A stretch of 64,000 nucleotides of DNA. Origin: Phycisphaerales bacterium. Lineage in GTDB: Bacteria > Planctomycetota > Phycisphaerae > Phycisphaerales > UBA1924. This document shows positions 22,318-34,011 of the stretch, piece after piece. The DNA is taken from assembly GCA_029260515.1 (NCBI GenBank), contig JAJDDC010000095.1, positions 62,001 through 126,000 on the forward strand, read 5' to 3'. Under the pieces are notes generated by a model that made no database searches, was not told the origin of the DNA, and saw only the letters and a list, made by a program, of their open reading frames with translations. Each line of letters starts with the position of its first letter. Position 1 is the first letter of the stretch. The position numbers and the translations under genes are program-made.

Positions 22318-24947
22318 GCCCCGGCTCCGACCGGCTCGGGCGCCGGCGACTCATCGGACTTCTTGTTCGTTCGGACCGCCCGGGCGGAGGCGCCCGAGGC
22401 CAGCTTGCGCTTCTCGCGGCGCAGGAGCCAGGGCTTGACGTAGAACGCCCAGGGGATCCCCACGCCCATCATGATCCCGCCCAGCGCCACGACGTGGATC
22501 CCCGGGTTGTTGCCCACACCCAGGATCGTCCAACGGGCGCGCGGGCGGTCGAGCATGCCCTGATCGACCAGCTCCTGGCTCTGTGTCCAGCCCGTCTGGT
22601 CCCAGCCGGCCTGCGAGAGTTTGAACTGGCGGGGATTGAGCCCGCCGAGCATGCGGCTGGTGAAGTTGCGAAGCCACGTCGCGTCCTCGTCCCAATGGAA
22701 GGGCGCGCGGAGTGGGGCGTTGAGCTTGGTCACGTGCTCGTAGGTATCGAAATCCGCGGGAGCGCCGAGGACATCGCTGGGCTCGACGCGGACGATAGAC
22801 TGGTAGTCGCGCGGCGCGCCGCGGTGGTCGTAGGCGATCATCTCGAAGTCCACGAGGCGGAGCGCGAACCCCGGGAACAGGTGCTGCATGCGACCGAACG
22901 CGAGGCGGAGGCGGCGCCCGTCACGCAGCGTGACGATCTCGCCCGGGTCCGGGTCGAGGAAGGCGAATCGCTTGAAGGGGAGCCAGATGACCCGCGACTC
23001 GCCCGAGGCGGAGATCTCGACGGCCATCATCGCCTGATCGTGCGTGCCGATCTGGTCTTTCTTCCGCTCGGCGAGCGGCACGGGCACGGGGCGTTCGAAC
23101 GGGCGCCCGTGGTCCCAGCGCTGGGCGAGGGCGAGGTCGATCATCGGGACGATGTCCTCGACGCGTGCGCTCGGCCCCACGTCGTCGATCACACGCACCG
23201 CGCCCCGCCCCTGGCGGACGATCGCCCGGACGCGCCCGTCGGGGCGTTCGTCGAAGTAGACGTTGAGCTGCGAGCAGTCGATGAGCGAGAGCCGGATCTC
23301 CGGGTCGGCGTCGCGCCGGATCGGGCGCCCGGTCGCCGGGTCGGTCTGGGCGAGCAGGTCCTGGCTGATCTCGGGGAAGCGGTGGTAGACCCACCGGTCG
23401 TACGTGGTCGCCTGCTCGAGCGGTTGGGTCGCGACGTGCTCGACCTCGATGACCGCGACCATGCTCGTCGCGCCCTGGTAGCCCTCGGTGATGATCGGGA
23501 ATGGCGGCTCGGGCAGGATCTCCTTGACACGCACCGCGAAGCCCGTGTCAGAGATGACTCTGCGAACGCCGGGCACGATCGCGACAACCTCGCGGTACGC
23601 GGGCGCGTTGTCGCGGGGGACCTCGATGACCAGCGCGTGCTCGGCCTGTGTCCGGAGCGGGCTGGCCAGGTCGCGCCATCGGGTCTCGTCCATGCCCATC
23701 GTGTACTCGACACCGAAATCGCCGTTGTCGGAGGTCCGCGAGGCGGGGTCGCGCGGGAAGAGGGCGAAGTTGAAGGCTGGACGGTCGCCCGGAGCCGCGT
23801 GCCCGTGCTCGTCGGGCAGCTCGGAGTACAGCTCGACGAACCGTACGGGGTTGGCCTCAAAGCCGGGCGAGATCGGGTCATCCGCCCGCAGGTCAACCCG
23901 CACGACGTCGCGCTGGGCCTGGGCATACGCCGCGTAGCCCACGACGCGGAAACTGATGTCTGTGTCCACGTAGCTCGTGGGCGCGCGCCAGGCGGGGACT
24001 CGCTGTGACAGGTCCCGGTCGGGCCCGCCCGACCAGGCGTCGTCGATCCCGCGGATCGCCCAGAGTGTCGAGTCGGTGTCCCCGACGCCGGCGTCGAGGT
24101 TGTAGTCGTTGTACCGGGGGAGCCGGTCGAGGCGGCGCTGCTCCCAGGGCGTGTGCCCCGGGCGGCGGAGAGCGCCGAGGTCGTGCGTCTGGGTAACAAA
24201 GAGCACCGGGCGTTCGCGGTCGTAGAACGCCACCTGCGGCATGCCCGCGTCCTGCGTCGGCGTGTTGGGCGCCATGAGCAGGGTGTCGCCCTCCTGCTTG
24301 AGTCGCCCGTAGAAGAGCGAACCGAGCGAGATGAGAACGATGCCGGTGTGCACCGTGAGCACGCCGAGGTTCTTGAAGCAGAACTCGATGCGGCGCAGGG
24401 TCGCGCAGATCATGTTGGTGACGAACAGGAGCAGCGCGAGCTTGAGGGGCCACCAGGCGTAGAACTGCTGCTCGGTCATCTCGAAGCCGGGCAGGCGGCG
24501 GAGGGTCGTCGCGCCGTAGACCTCGACGAACGCCGGGAAGAACCGGACGCCCGCGCCGGTCGTCGGGACGTACGACAGCGTCGGCCAGACGAGCGATCGC
24601 CAGAGGGCGGCGCCGACGACGCCCAGCACGACGAGCATCAGCATCGTGACGGCGAAGCGGGCGCCGCGACCGGCCCCGCGCATCAGGCGACGGACCCCGA
24701 GCGTCGGTACGAGCGCGACGACGAGCACGGCGGCCGCAAGCGTGATCGCGTAGAAGAGGTACGTCGGCGCCAGCGCGAGCAGGCCGACGGGGACGCTGGC
24801 CAGGACGGCGTAGACCGCGACAAAGACGAGCAGGCAGACGGCCAGGGTGATCGAGCTGAACGTTCGGAGCACGAGGCGCACGGGCGTGAGGACGCCCGTG
24901 AGGTTCTCGTCGTCCCAGCGTTTGACGTGCTGCCACTTGCGGCTCAT
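22314..24947 (-). CDS. resB: ResB-like cytochrome c biogenesis protein
   Basis: The 877-residue protein is the partner of CcsA in system II cytochrome c maturation. It has N-terminal helices (FSSITLAVCLLVFVAVYAVL and two more), a conserved ResB segment (FCFKNLGVLTVHTGIVLISLGSLF, shared between two helices), a large periplasmic domain of about 550 residues and a final helix (HVVALGGIMMGVGIPWAFYV). This is longer than most ResB proteins because of the big periplasmic domain. The ATG at 24947 has GAGG 4 bases upstream. Its last codons overlap the ccsA start by ATGA, so the two proteins are translated together. They are needed for the c-type hemes of ActA, ActE and CoxB encoded nearby. Confidence 0.88.
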   Translation of the reverse strand: MSRKWQHVKRWDDENLTGVLTPVRLVLRTFSSITLAVCLLVFVAVYAVLASVPVGLLALAPTYLFYAITLAAAVLVVALVPTLGVRRLMRGAGRGARFAVTMLMLVVLGVVGAALWRSLVWPTLSYVPTTGAGVRFFPAFVEVYGATTLRRLPGFEMTEQQFYAWWPLKLALLLFVTNMICATLRRIEFCFKNLGVLTVHTGIVLISLGSLFYGRLKQEGDTLLMAPNTPTQDAGMPQVAFYDRERPVLFVTQTHDLGALRRPGHTPWEQRRLDRLPRYNDYNLDAGVGDTDSTLWAIRGIDDAWSGGPDRDLSQRVPAWRAPTSYVDTDISFRVVGYAAYAQAQRDVVRVDLRADDPISPGFEANPVRFVELYSELPDEHGHAAPGDRPAFNFALFPRDPASRTSDNGDFGVEYTMGMDETRWRDLASPLRTQAEHALVIEVPRDNAPAYREVVAIVPGVRRVISDTGFAVRVKEILPEPPFPIITEGYQGATSMVAVIEVEHVATQPLEQATTYDRWVYHRFPEISQDLLAQTDPATGRPIRRDADPEIRLSLIDCSQLNVYFDERPDGRVRAIVRQGRGAVRVIDDVGPSARVEDIVPMIDLALAQRWDHGRPFERPVPVPLAERKKDQIGTHDQAMMAVEISASGESRVIWLPFKRFAFLDPDPGEIVTLRDGRRLRLAFGRMQHLFPGFALRLVDFEMIAYDHRGAPRDYQSIVRVEPSDVLGAPADFDTYEHVTKLNAPLRAPFHWDEDATWLRNFTSRMLGGLNPRQFKLSQAGWDQTGWTQSQELVDQGMLDRPRARWTILGVGNNPGIHVVALGGIMMGVGIPWAFYVKPWLLRREKRKLASGASARAVRTNKKSDESPAPEPVGAGA

Positions 24948-25058
24948 GTCGCCTCGGGTCGGCGGGCCCGGCGCCGGGGGGCGCACGGGGCCTCGAGTGT
25001 CGTAAACCCGGAATCGTTCTAGGGATGGTACGCGCGGCCGAGCGCGGACGGCGAGGAT

Positions 25059-26435
25059 TTATACGGTCTGGCAGGCATGATTCCGCAGATACAGGAACTC
25101 CGGCGGCGCGCCACGTGCGAGGGCGGCGCCGAGGGGATCGGATGATGCGCCTGTCGATGTGATCGCGACCAGACCCGCCAGCGGGCCCGGGTCCAGACGG
25201 AAGGCGCCCGGGTCCAGACCCAGCGCCGAGGCGGCACGCGTCGTGCCCATCGAGAGCAGAAGCGCGGGGTCGGCGGCGTCGCGGGCACGGAGCAGACGCA
25301 TGTCGTCGAGGACGGACAGGCGGGCGTGCTCGCCCGTGAGCTGGTCTGGGGGGAGACAGACGACCGAGTCCGTGCCGAGGCAGACATTGATGCCCGCCGC
25401 GAGCATCTCGCGGTATCGGTGGGGACCCAGACGCACCGGGGCGTCGAAATACGCGCTGGCACGCGGGCAGTACGCGACGCTCGCCCCGCTGGTGGCGAGC
25501 GCGTCGAACTGGTCTCCGACGTCGTTGACGTGGACGAGCAGGGGTCGCGGGGACAGCCCCTCGCACGCGTCGAGGAAGGGGCGGAGGTGGGCGATGGGGT
25601 GCTCGCCGCGACCGGCATGGGTCGAATCGTCCCAGAATCCGAACCGTTCGAGCATCTCGCGCTGCGGACCCGAGGCGTTGGCGATGAACTCGATCTCTTC
25701 GGGTGTCTCGGCCAGGTGTGTGCACAGGGGCATGCCCATCGCCCGGGCGCGGGCCGCGGCCCAGAGGTACGAGGCGATCGCGACCGTGTTGGGCGCGTGC
25801 GGCTGCAGACCCAGGCGGACGGATGTCGCGGGATCGGGCCCGAAGAGTCCATCGGCGAGGGCGGCGTCGAGCGTCGCCGAGATGCGATCGCGGGCCGTGC
25901 CCTCGCGATTGCCGATCGCGAAGAACTCCAGGTACGAGACCCCACCAAGACCGGAAGCCCGCAACATCTTGAACGGCATGAGGTTGGGGACGCCGGCCGG
26001 GGCGCCGGCGATGTCGCCGATCGCGGCGGTCCCGCCCCGGATCGACAGCTCGATGCCCCGGCTGACAGATGCCGCGATCTCGTCGTCGTCGCCCACGCGG
26101 CCTTCGCGGACCATGTCCACCCAGGCGACGAAGCCGTCGTCGGGGGTGTGGGGCTGGGGGCCGATGTGGGTGAGGTCGAGGTGGGCGTGCGCGTTGACGA
26201 GCGCGGGGACGAGGACGGCGTCTGATCGCTCGATCACGACATCCACGGGCGGGTTGTCGGTTGCTGTGGATACCGCGACGATATCGAGCGCGGCGGCGCG
26301 CGTCGGGACACCGGGTTCGATCGGGCCGGTGACCCGCAGAGTGAGCGAGGCAGGGGCCGCCAGGACGCCCCGCTCGTCTGCGGCGGCGCGGGCGTTTATC
26401 CGGACCAGCGTCGTGTTCGGCGTGTGGGCGGGCAC
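25059..26435 (-). CDS. amidohydrolase-family deaminase
   Basis: The 458-residue protein is a metal-dependent amidohydrolase of the chlorohydrolase/deaminase branch. Metal ligands are visible as HAHLD near residue 80, the His in CTHLAET, the next His in LLVHVND and the Asp in CLGTDSV. The substrate could be S-adenosylhomocysteine, methylthioadenosine or aminodeoxyfutalosine. The last (MqnX, futalosine menaquinone pathway) would suit a menaquinol-based respiratory chain, but this is only inference. The start is taken as the GTG at 26435, after which the conserved fold begins; no Shine-Dalgarno is visible. The gene is divergent from the Pal-like gene. Confidence 0.8.
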   Translation of the reverse strand: MPAHTPNTTLVRINARAAADERGVLAAPASLTLRVTGPIEPGVPTRAAALDIVAVSTATDNPPVDVVIERSDAVLVPALVNAHAHLDLTHIGPQPHTPDDGFVAWVDMVREGRVGDDDEIAASVSRGIELSIRGGTAAIGDIAGAPAGVPNLMPFKMLRASGLGGVSYLEFFAIGNREGTARDRISATLDAALADGLFGPDPATSVRLGLQPHAPNTVAIASYLWAAARARAMGMPLCTHLAETPEEIEFIANASGPQREMLERFGFWDDSTHAGRGEHPIAHLRPFLDACEGLSPRPLLVHVNDVGDQFDALATSGASVAYCPRASAYFDAPVRLGPHRYREMLAAGINVCLGTDSVVCLPPDQLTGEHARLSVLDDMRLLRARDAADPALLLSMGTTRAASALGLDPGAFRLDPGPLAGLVAITSTGASSDPLGAALARGAPPEFLYLRNHACQTV

Positions 26436-26546
26436 TGTGGATCTTCGGCGGCGCGGGCACAATTCGGGTACGCTCCGCGCACTCCGCACGGAACACGGAC
26501 GGGCGCGCGACGGACGCGGATGCCCGCGGAGCTATGGAGTGGTGAC

Positions 26547-27401
26547 ATGATATTGAATCGCGCAACGCGACGGATCGTGGTGCTCGGTCTGCTGGCCGGC
26601 GGCCTCGGCGGCTGTGTGAGCCAGCAGGAATACGACACCCTGTACGAGAACAACCGGTCGCTCGAGGAACGCAACATCGAGCTGGTCGCCCAGCTCGAGG
26701 AGGCGAACACCACCGCAAACCGGCTCCGCGGTTCGCAGGGCAACTGCGCCGACCTGCTCGCCCAGCGCGACCAGGACATCTCGCAGCTGCGTCAGCAGAT
26801 CGTCTCGTTCCGCGAGATGAACGCGGACCTCGAGAACCGCCTGGGCTCGATGGATCTCGGTCGTCTTGATCCGGCGACCGACAAGGCCCTGGCCAAGCTG
26901 GCCGCCCGCTTCCCGAAGCAGATCCAGTACGACGCCGAGCGGGGGATGCTCCGCTTCGCGTCGGACATGACGTTCGGCTCGGGGTCCGACGAGATCCGTG
27001 ACGAGGCCAAGCAGACGATCGCGGCGTTGGCCGAGGTCCTCAAGATGACAGAGGCCGAGCCGTACGACGTCGTCATCGTCGGGCACACCGACACCGCCAA
27101 GATCAGCTCGGGGACGGCGCAGCGCCACCCGACGAACATGCACTTGTCTGCGCACCGGGCGATCTCGGTCCGCAACGAGTTGGCGGGCGTCGGGATCGAC
27201 GCGACGAAGATGCAGGTCGCCGGCTGGGGCGAGTTCCGACCGGCGGTGTCGAACGCCGCGGACGGGAACACGCCGCAGAACCGGCGCGTCGAGGTGTTCC
27301 TGGTTACGTCGAGCCGGAACTTCACGAGCAACCGCTCGTCCACGACCGCGAACGTGGACACGGAGAGCGCGCCCGATCGGGTCTACGACCCGACCAAGTA
27401 A
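26547..27401 (+). CDS. OmpA/Pal-like peptidoglycan-binding lipoprotein
   Basis: The 284-residue protein starts with a lipoprotein signal ending in the lipobox LGGC (Cys23). A coiled-coil segment follows (about residues 28-110, QEYDTLYENNRSLEERNIEL and onward). The C-terminal OmpA domain has the usual peptidoglycan-binding blocks: FGSGSDEIRDEAKQTI, VVIVGHTDT, LSAHRAISVRNEL and the final QNRRVEVFLV. It should tether the outer membrane or outer layer to peptidoglycan. GGAG is 9 bases upstream of the ATG. A strong terminator follows, so it is a single-gene transcript. Confidence 0.9.
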   Translation: MILNRATRRIVVLGLLAGGLGGCVSQQEYDTLYENNRSLEERNIELVAQLEEANTTANRLRGSQGNCADLLAQRDQDISQLRQQIVSFREMNADLENRLGSMDLGRLDPATDKALAKLAARFPKQIQYDAERGMLRFASDMTFGSGSDEIRDEAKQTIAALAEVLKMTEAEPYDVVIVGHTDTAKISSGTAQRHPTNMHLSAHRAISVRNELAGVGIDATKMQVAGWGEFRPAVSNAADGNTPQNRRVEVFLVTSSRNFTSNRSSTTANVDTESAPDRVYDPTK

Positions 27402-27427
27402 CGCGCCATTTCCGGTGTGAACAAGCG

Positions 27428-27455
27428 AGCCGGGCCGTCGTGGCCCGGCTTTTTT
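27428..27455 (+). terminator. rho-independent terminator
   Basis: AGCCGGGCC (27428-27436), GTCGT, GGCCCGGCT (27442-27450) and TTTTT. A perfect 9-pair stem ends the Pal-like gene and separates it from the convergent respiratory run. Confidence 0.92.
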
Positions 27456-27483
27456 CTTTGTCTTGATAGTCGGGGCGAGATCG

Positions 27484-28404
27484 TCAGGACGCGGCGTCGC
27501 GTGCGGCCACGCGTCGATCGACCTGCTCGCGCGTTGGCGCCAGCGCGATCGCGATGCACGCGATGAGCGCGATGATCGAGGCGGAGGCGACCGGGAGCGT
27601 CCACCCGGCCTCGCGCAGGGCCTGGCGCTCTTTGGTGATCCCGGGCGGGCGTTTCATCAGGGGCAGGGCGGCCTGAAACTCCCACGTGCCTTCCTTCAGT
27701 TCGTCCTCATCGCGGACAGGCGGGGGCAGGCCCGCTCGTTCTGCCTTGATCTGGCGTCGGTAGAAGCGGGCGCCAGATTCGGGGAACTTGAGTGTGTGCG
27801 ACGCGAAGCCGCCTTCGGGGAGCAGTTCGTGGAACGAGAACGTCCACAGGTCTCGGCGGACCTCGCCCCAGCCCCAGTCCTGCTCGTGCTCGAGGCCGAA
27901 ACGGGTCTCGTCACGCTCTACGGTGAACGGGTTCCGCGTGACGACGACCAGGCGGGGCGTGATCTCGCCCGCGGCGAGGCGGCGCTCGAACTCCTCGAAG
28001 TCGATCCCGGTCCCCTCGGCGAACTGCGCGATCCGGAACCAGTCGGCGTGGCGGGCCAGGCCCGGGAAGGGCAGGGGTTGGGGGATCTGCACGGGCAGGC
28101 GGAGGGTGTCGTCTGCGTACGTGATGATGACGTCGCCCTCGCCCTGCTCGTCGAGCTCGTCGGTGATCACGACGTCGCGCCCGCGAAAGCCGAAGGCGGT
28201 GCCCGGCGCGGGGACGAAGTAATAGATCGCGCGGTCGGTGGTGTCGTAGAAGCGGTTGATGCGCTTGGCCAGCGCCCAGCCGCTGGCGGCGAGGAGGGCG
28301 ACGCTCGCCAGGGCGCCGAACCATGCGAGGCGGCGGACCAGAGCGCCGCGCCCGCGCGGCGCGCGGCCCTCCCCCCCACCACGATGGCGGGGGTCGTCGG
28401 TCAG
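27484..28404 (-). CDS. two-helix membrane protein at the end of the oxidase run
   Basis: I recognise no family. The 306-residue product has one membrane helix near the N-terminus (LAWFGALASVALLAASGWAL), an extracytoplasmic domain of about 200 residues and a second helix at the C-terminus (ASIIALIACIAIAL). This topology and position recall SURF1, the oxidase assembly factor, but the SURF1 sequence motifs are not visible. There is no ATG, GTG or TTG in a suitable place. The CTG at 28404 overlaps the stop of the previous gene as CTGA and has GGGGAA about 6 bases upstream. A role in oxidase assembly is inferred from position only. Confidence 0.65.
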   Translation of the reverse strand: MTDDPRHRGGGEGRAPRGRGALVRRLAWFGALASVALLAASGWALAKRINRFYDTTDRAIYYFVPAPGTAFGFRGRDVVITDELDEQGEGDVIITYADDTLRLPVQIPQPLPFPGLARHADWFRIAQFAEGTGIDFEEFERRLAAGEITPRLVVVTRNPFTVERDETRFGLEHEQDWGWGEVRRDLWTFSFHELLPEGGFASHTLKFPESGARFYRRQIKAERAGLPPPVRDEDELKEGTWEFQAALPLMKRPPGITKERQALREAGWTLPVASASIIALIACIAIALAPTREQVDRRVAARDAAS

Positions 28405-29306
28405 TGGTCTTCCCCGTGACCCGAGGCGTCGTCGGCGTGGGTGTCTGTGCCGGGGGCGTGCTCGTCGAACAGACCCAGCGTGCGTCCGGTGTGGCGGACC
28501 GAGTGGTTCTCGCTCGACGAGGTGACGTCCGCGAGCTCCGCCCGGGCGACGGACTCGGCCGAGTCGGCGCCGTGGGAAGCGCGGGTGACGCTCCACGATG
28601 CGAAGACGTTCTCCAGGTCGTCCGGGTGGCGGCGTGTGTGCCCGGTGTCGTGCAGCTCGTGGTCGTAGTGGTAGACCCAGAAGTCGTGGCGGGCCTGGGT
28701 CATGTCCTCGGGGCTGGCGGCGGCGTGCCCGTGTGCGGCGGCGATCGCGCTCGCCCGCTCGTCGATGCTCTGCTGGCGGCGGAACTCGAACAGTGGCTCG
28801 CCGCCGGTGTTGGGGCGGGGCGAGGCCTTGACGAACAGGCCGCCCTCGGTGGTCATGTCCAGGCCAGCGCCCGTGCCGCCCAGGATGATCTCGCCCTTGT
28901 GCTCGTTGGTGACCCAGTCACGCGAGTACAGGTCGAGGGTGGTGGGTAGCAGGAACTGGACGGTGGCGGCCAGGCAGAAGAGCAGCACGAACAGGTTCAG
29001 GGGCTTGTCGTACCGGAGCCCCATGAAGAAGGCGACGACGAGCGAAGCCTTGACGACCGCGATGCTCATCGCGATCAGGACGTTGACCCACTGGGGCAGG
29101 ACGACGCTGAAGGTGTCCTGGAACCAGACCTCGCCGCGGGAGAGGAAGACCGTGAGAACGGTGAAGAAGAGCAGGGCGAGCAGGGTGCCCATGAGCAGAC
29201 CGGCCGAGGCGATGTGGTGCCCGTGGTCGGCGTGCGTGGCGCCGTGCGGGTCCAGCGGATCGAACGCGGGGTTGGGGATGTGGGTGTCGTCGATCGAGTG
29301 TTCCAT
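28401..29306 (-). CDS. ctaF: cytochrome c oxidase subunit IV-like protein
   Basis: The 301-residue protein has the three-helix COX4 core in its first 130 residues: LLMGTLLALLFFTVLTVFL, then VNVLIAMSIAVVKASLVVAFFMGL across the second helix, then LFVLLFCLAATVQFLL. The KASLVVAFFMGL signature is typical of bacterial subunit IV. A hydrophilic tail of about 170 residues follows, rich in His, Asp and Ser, which is not usual for the family. It may be exposed on one face of the oxidase. The gene follows coxC by 12 bases. Confidence 0.85.
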   Translation of the reverse strand: MEHSIDDTHIPNPAFDPLDPHGATHADHGHHIASAGLLMGTLLALLFFTVLTVFLSRGEVWFQDTFSVVLPQWVNVLIAMSIAVVKASLVVAFFMGLRYDKPLNLFVLLFCLAATVQFLLPTTLDLYSRDWVTNEHKGEIILGGTGAGLDMTTEGGLFVKASPRPNTGGEPLFEFRRQQSIDERASAIAAAHGHAAASPEDMTQARHDFWVYHYDHELHDTGHTRRHPDDLENVFASWSVTRASHGADSAESVARAELADVTSSSENHSVRHTGRTLGLFDEHAPGTDTHADDASGHGEDH

Positions 29307-29318
29307 GGCGGCGTCCGG

Positions 29319-30023
29319 TTAGTGGATCAGGTACAGGAGGGGGAAGAGGAAGATCCAGATGAGGTCAACGAGGTGCCAGTAGAGGGCGCTGGTCTCGACC
29401 ATGGTGTAGTGGGTCGGGCCGTAGGCCTTGTAGCGGATCGCGCGGAAGAGGACCCAGGAGAGCAGGCAGGCGCCGATGATCACGTGCAGGGCGTGCAGGC
29501 CCGTGCCCATGTAGTAGATGCTCCAGCACAGGGGCACCTGCGGGTTCTCGGCGTAGGGGTAGCTGAACCAGGTGCCAGGCGCCTTGCCAAGGTCGAGCTT
29601 GACCATGTACTCGAACTTGAGCTTGATGAAGATGAACAGGGCAGCGCAGATGAGCGTGACGACAAGGTTGAGGATCAGGGCGCCGTTGCGTCCGCGCTGG
29701 GCGGCGCGGACGGCGCTGGCGACGGTCCACGACGAGAGCAGCAGGACGACGGTGTTGAGCAGGCCGAACCGCCAGTCGAGGCTGTGCGAGATCTCGGCCC
29801 AGGCCTCGGGGTAGAGCGTGCGGAAGACGGTGTAGGCGCAGAAGATCCCGGCGAAGAGCAGGATCTCGGTCGCCAGGAAGAGCCACATGCCCAGCTTGCA
29901 GGCGTCGAACTCCTCGGCCGAGGAGCGGAAGTGGTGCCCGTGCCCCCGGTTCTTCCAGAAGAGCGGGTGCCCCTCGGAGCCCGGCGCCGGCAGGTCAGCA
30001 CGCTGTGTGTCGATCGTTGCCAT
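29319..30023 (-). CDS. ctaE: cytochrome c oxidase subunit III
   Basis: The 234-residue protein has the helices of subunit III: LGMWLFLATEILLFAGIF, the central YYMGTGLHALHVIIG with the conserved His, and the closing WHLVDLIWIFLFPLLYL. The subunit stabilises the oxidase core and may carry lipids or help proton uptake. The ATG at 30023 has CGGAG 5 bases upstream; a GTG 6 bases earlier is possible. It lies 13 bases after coxA. Confidence 0.95.
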   Translation of the reverse strand: MATIDTQRADLPAPGSEGHPLFWKNRGHGHHFRSSAEEFDACKLGMWLFLATEILLFAGIFCAYTVFRTLYPEAWAEISHSLDWRFGLLNTVVLLLSSWTVASAVRAAQRGRNGALILNLVVTLICAALFIFIKLKFEYMVKLDLGKAPGTWFSYPYAENPQVPLCWSIYYMGTGLHALHVIIGACLLSWVLFRAIRYKAYGPTHYTMVETSALYWHLVDLIWIFLFPLLYLIH

Positions 30024-30036
30024 GGTCACTCCGGGC

Positions 30037-31812
<1,776 letters not shown>

Positions 31813-31855
31813 GGCGTGTCGCCTGTGCGCAAGCGCCCGTGGGCGCAGTACTAAT

Positions 31856-33082
31856 TCAGCCGTGCTCCCCTGCCGCGTCGATGTCCGCGGGCGGCGCGTC
31901 GTCTGCCGGGGCGTCGTCGCCATCGCCCGCGGCGTCGTCCGCGCCCCCGCCGGCCGCCTCGGAGATGCTCTTCATGTACGCGATGACGTTCTCGATCTCC
32001 TCGTCGGTGATCAGGCCCTGGAACGACGTCATCTGGTTGTCGAACCCGGCCCGGATCCTGGCGCCCGGGTTGAGGATGGACTCGCGGACGTAGTTCTCGT
32101 CGCCGATCGCGCTCGTGCCGTCGATGAACTGGCGCTCCGTGCCGAAGTTGTTGAGCCAGGTGGGCCCGATGTTGTTCGAGCCGTCGTCGGAGTGGCATGT
32201 GGCGCACTTGCGCTTGAAGACGTTCTTGCCGTCGATGATCGGGTCGCCAGTGGAGCCCTGGTCCTTGACCCACTGCAAGTAATCCTCTTGGGGCATCACA
32301 CGGATAATGGCGGCCATCTCCGAGTGCAGGTCGCCGCAGTACTCGGCGCAGAAGACCCAGTGGTCGCGGTACCGCCCCTCGGCGTGGTCGTCCTCGGGCC
32401 CGAGCGCGGGCGTGCGGAAGCCGTAGCCCGTATAGCGGTTGGGGAACACGTCCATCTTGACGCGGTAGTCGGGGATCCAGAAGGAGTGGATGACGTCGTT
32501 GGAGGACATGCGGAGCTTGATCTCGGTGTCCTCGGGCAGGGCGTGGAGCTTGATGTCGCTGCGTCCGCCGAGGGTGACGAGCTGGCCCGACTGCGTGCCG
32601 TCGGGGTAGGTAACGCCCCAGTCCCACTTCCAGGCCTTGACGTTCAGCTCCATCGCGTTGCCCGCGGGGACGAGCTTGTCCATGTACCCCCAGAAGCCCA
32701 GGAAGAACATGACGAGCATCGCCGACGAGGGGACGACGGTCCAGAAGACCTCGAGCAGTGTGTTGTGCGCGGTCGAACGCGGCGGTGCGACGCCCGGGCG
32801 GCGACGGTACTTGATCGTCCAGTAGACCATCAGGAACATCAGGAGCACGAAGAAGAAAGCGCTGAACCAGAAGATCAGCATGTACATCGCGTCGGTCGCG
32901 ATGATCGCGTCGGTGTGTCCCTCGTTGCGGAAGAACAGGCCGTGGATGCCGCCCTGGTCCTCGAGGTAGGGGCGGATCGGCGGGCCCGCGGGGGCGGCCT
33001 GCGCGGCGGCGTTTGCGGCCGGCGCTGCGGCGTCGGAGACAATCTGGTCGGCGCCCGCGGGTGGCGTCGGTGGCGTCGTCAT
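31856..33082 (-). CDS. ctaC: cytochrome c oxidase subunit II with fused cytochrome c
   Basis: The 408-residue protein has two N-terminal membrane helices, the Trp-rich electron-entry segment ([15 protein letters not shown]), the CuA ligands in [14 protein letters not shown] and a C-terminal cytochrome c domain with the heme motif CATCH. The Met ligand is probably in DNQMTSFQG. This is a caa3-type subunit II, so electrons can come from the Act complex without a free cytochrome c. The chain ends in an Ala/Asp-rich tail of about 30 residues. It overlaps the SCO gene by ATGA. The heme needs the CcsA/ResB system. Confidence 0.96.
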   Translation of the reverse strand: MTTPPTPPAGADQIVSDAAAPAANAAAQAAPAGPPIRPYLEDQGGIHGLFFRNEGHTDAIIATDAMYMLIFWFSAFFFVLLMFLMVYWTIKYRRRPGVAPPRSTAHNTLLEVFWTVVPSSAMLVMFFLGFWGYMDKLVPAGNAMELNVKAWKWDWGVTYPDGTQSGQLVTLGGRSDIKLHALPEDTEIKLRMSSNDVIHSFWIPDYRVKMDVFPNRYTGYGFRTPALGPEDDHAEGRYRDHWVFCAEYCGDLHSEMAAIIRVMPQEDYLQWVKDQGSTGDPIIDGKNVFKRKCATCHSDDGSNNIGPTWLNNFGTERQFIDGTSAIGDENYVRESILNPGARIRAGFDNQMTSFQGLITDEEIENVIAYMKSISEAAGGGADDAAGDGDDAPADDAPPADIDAAGEHG

Positions 33083-34011
33083 CGCACGGCTCCAGTCACG
33101 GTCCCGCTCTGCGCGGTGTAGCCCTCGCTCGCCCGCTCACGCACGATCCTGCGCGGGGCGCGGTCGCCGAACAGGCGGCGCTTCACACGATCCCCGACGA
33201 GCAGTCCGCCGACCAGCATCACCAGCGCGATCACCGTCATCACCCCCCCGAGGCGCATCAGCGCCATCGCGTCGGTCGAGTACGAACCCGCCTCGGGGTC
33301 GTACCGGTAGCAGTAGTGCAGGAACCAGTCGCCTACCGAGCGCGAGATCTTGCCCTCGCTCGCCTCGAGCAGCGCCAGCTTCAGGTCGCGGTGCGGGTAC
33401 TCGTAGCCCACCATGTACCGCGAGATCATGCCGTCGGGCGAGAGGACCATGATCCCGACCGGGTGGGCGAACTCGCCCCCCGCGATCCGCTTGGTCGTGA
33501 ACCCGACCGCGTCGGAGATGGCCATGATCGACGCCTCGTCGGCGACGCAGAACGACCAGTTCGCTTCGGTCTCGGGCGCCCGCTTGGCGTACGAGCCCAG
33601 GTAGGTCTGCTTTGTCGCCAGCGCCTGGGTGGGCGTCTCGCTCGGGTCGAAGCTGACCACGAGCACGTTGAAGTCGCGCCCGATGACATAGTCCAGCCCG
33701 GCGAACGACTCGGCCATCCGGTCCATCACGACGGTGCACACCAACGGGCACTCGTAGTACACCAGCGCGAGCACGACCGGGCGCCCGTCGTCGAAAACGT
33801 CCGCGATCGGCATGGGCCTGGCGTCGGACCCGGTGAAGACCAGGTTCAGGGGCACGCGCTCGCCGACGCGCTCGAACAGGTCCGCGCCCTGCGCCTGCTC
33901 GGGCAACTCGTCCAGCAGCACCTGGGCCGGGGCGGACGCGCACACGATCGCCGCCGCGCCGATGGCGAGCAGCCTCGTCAGCACCGGGATGGCGCGGGCC
34001 TCACGGGGCAT
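33079..34011 (-). CDS. SCO1/SenC-family copper chaperone
   Basis: The 310-residue protein has a signal peptide (about residues 1-30), a thioredoxin-like SCO domain with the copper ligands Cys88 and Cys92 (YYECPLVCTVVM) and His183 (FAHPVG), and a C-terminal membrane helix (LGGVMTVIALVMLVGGLLV). The C-terminal anchor is uncommon in SCO proteins, which usually have it at the N-terminus. It should deliver copper to the CuA site of the subunit II encoded next; the two genes overlap by 4 bases. The upstream hypothetical gene overlaps it by 11 bases. Confidence 0.93.
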   Translation of the reverse strand: MPREARAIPVLTRLLAIGAAAIVCASAPAQVLLDELPEQAQGADLFERVGERVPLNLVFTGSDARPMPIADVFDDGRPVVLALVYYECPLVCTVVMDRMAESFAGLDYVIGRDFNVLVVSFDPSETPTQALATKQTYLGSYAKRAPETEANWSFCVADEASIMAISDAVGFTTKRIAGGEFAHPVGIMVLSPDGMISRYMVGYEYPHRDLKLALLEASEGKISRSVGDWFLHYCYRYDPEAGSYSTDAMALMRLGGVMTVIALVMLVGGLLVGDRVKRRLFGDRAPRRIVRERASEGYTAQSGTVTGAVR

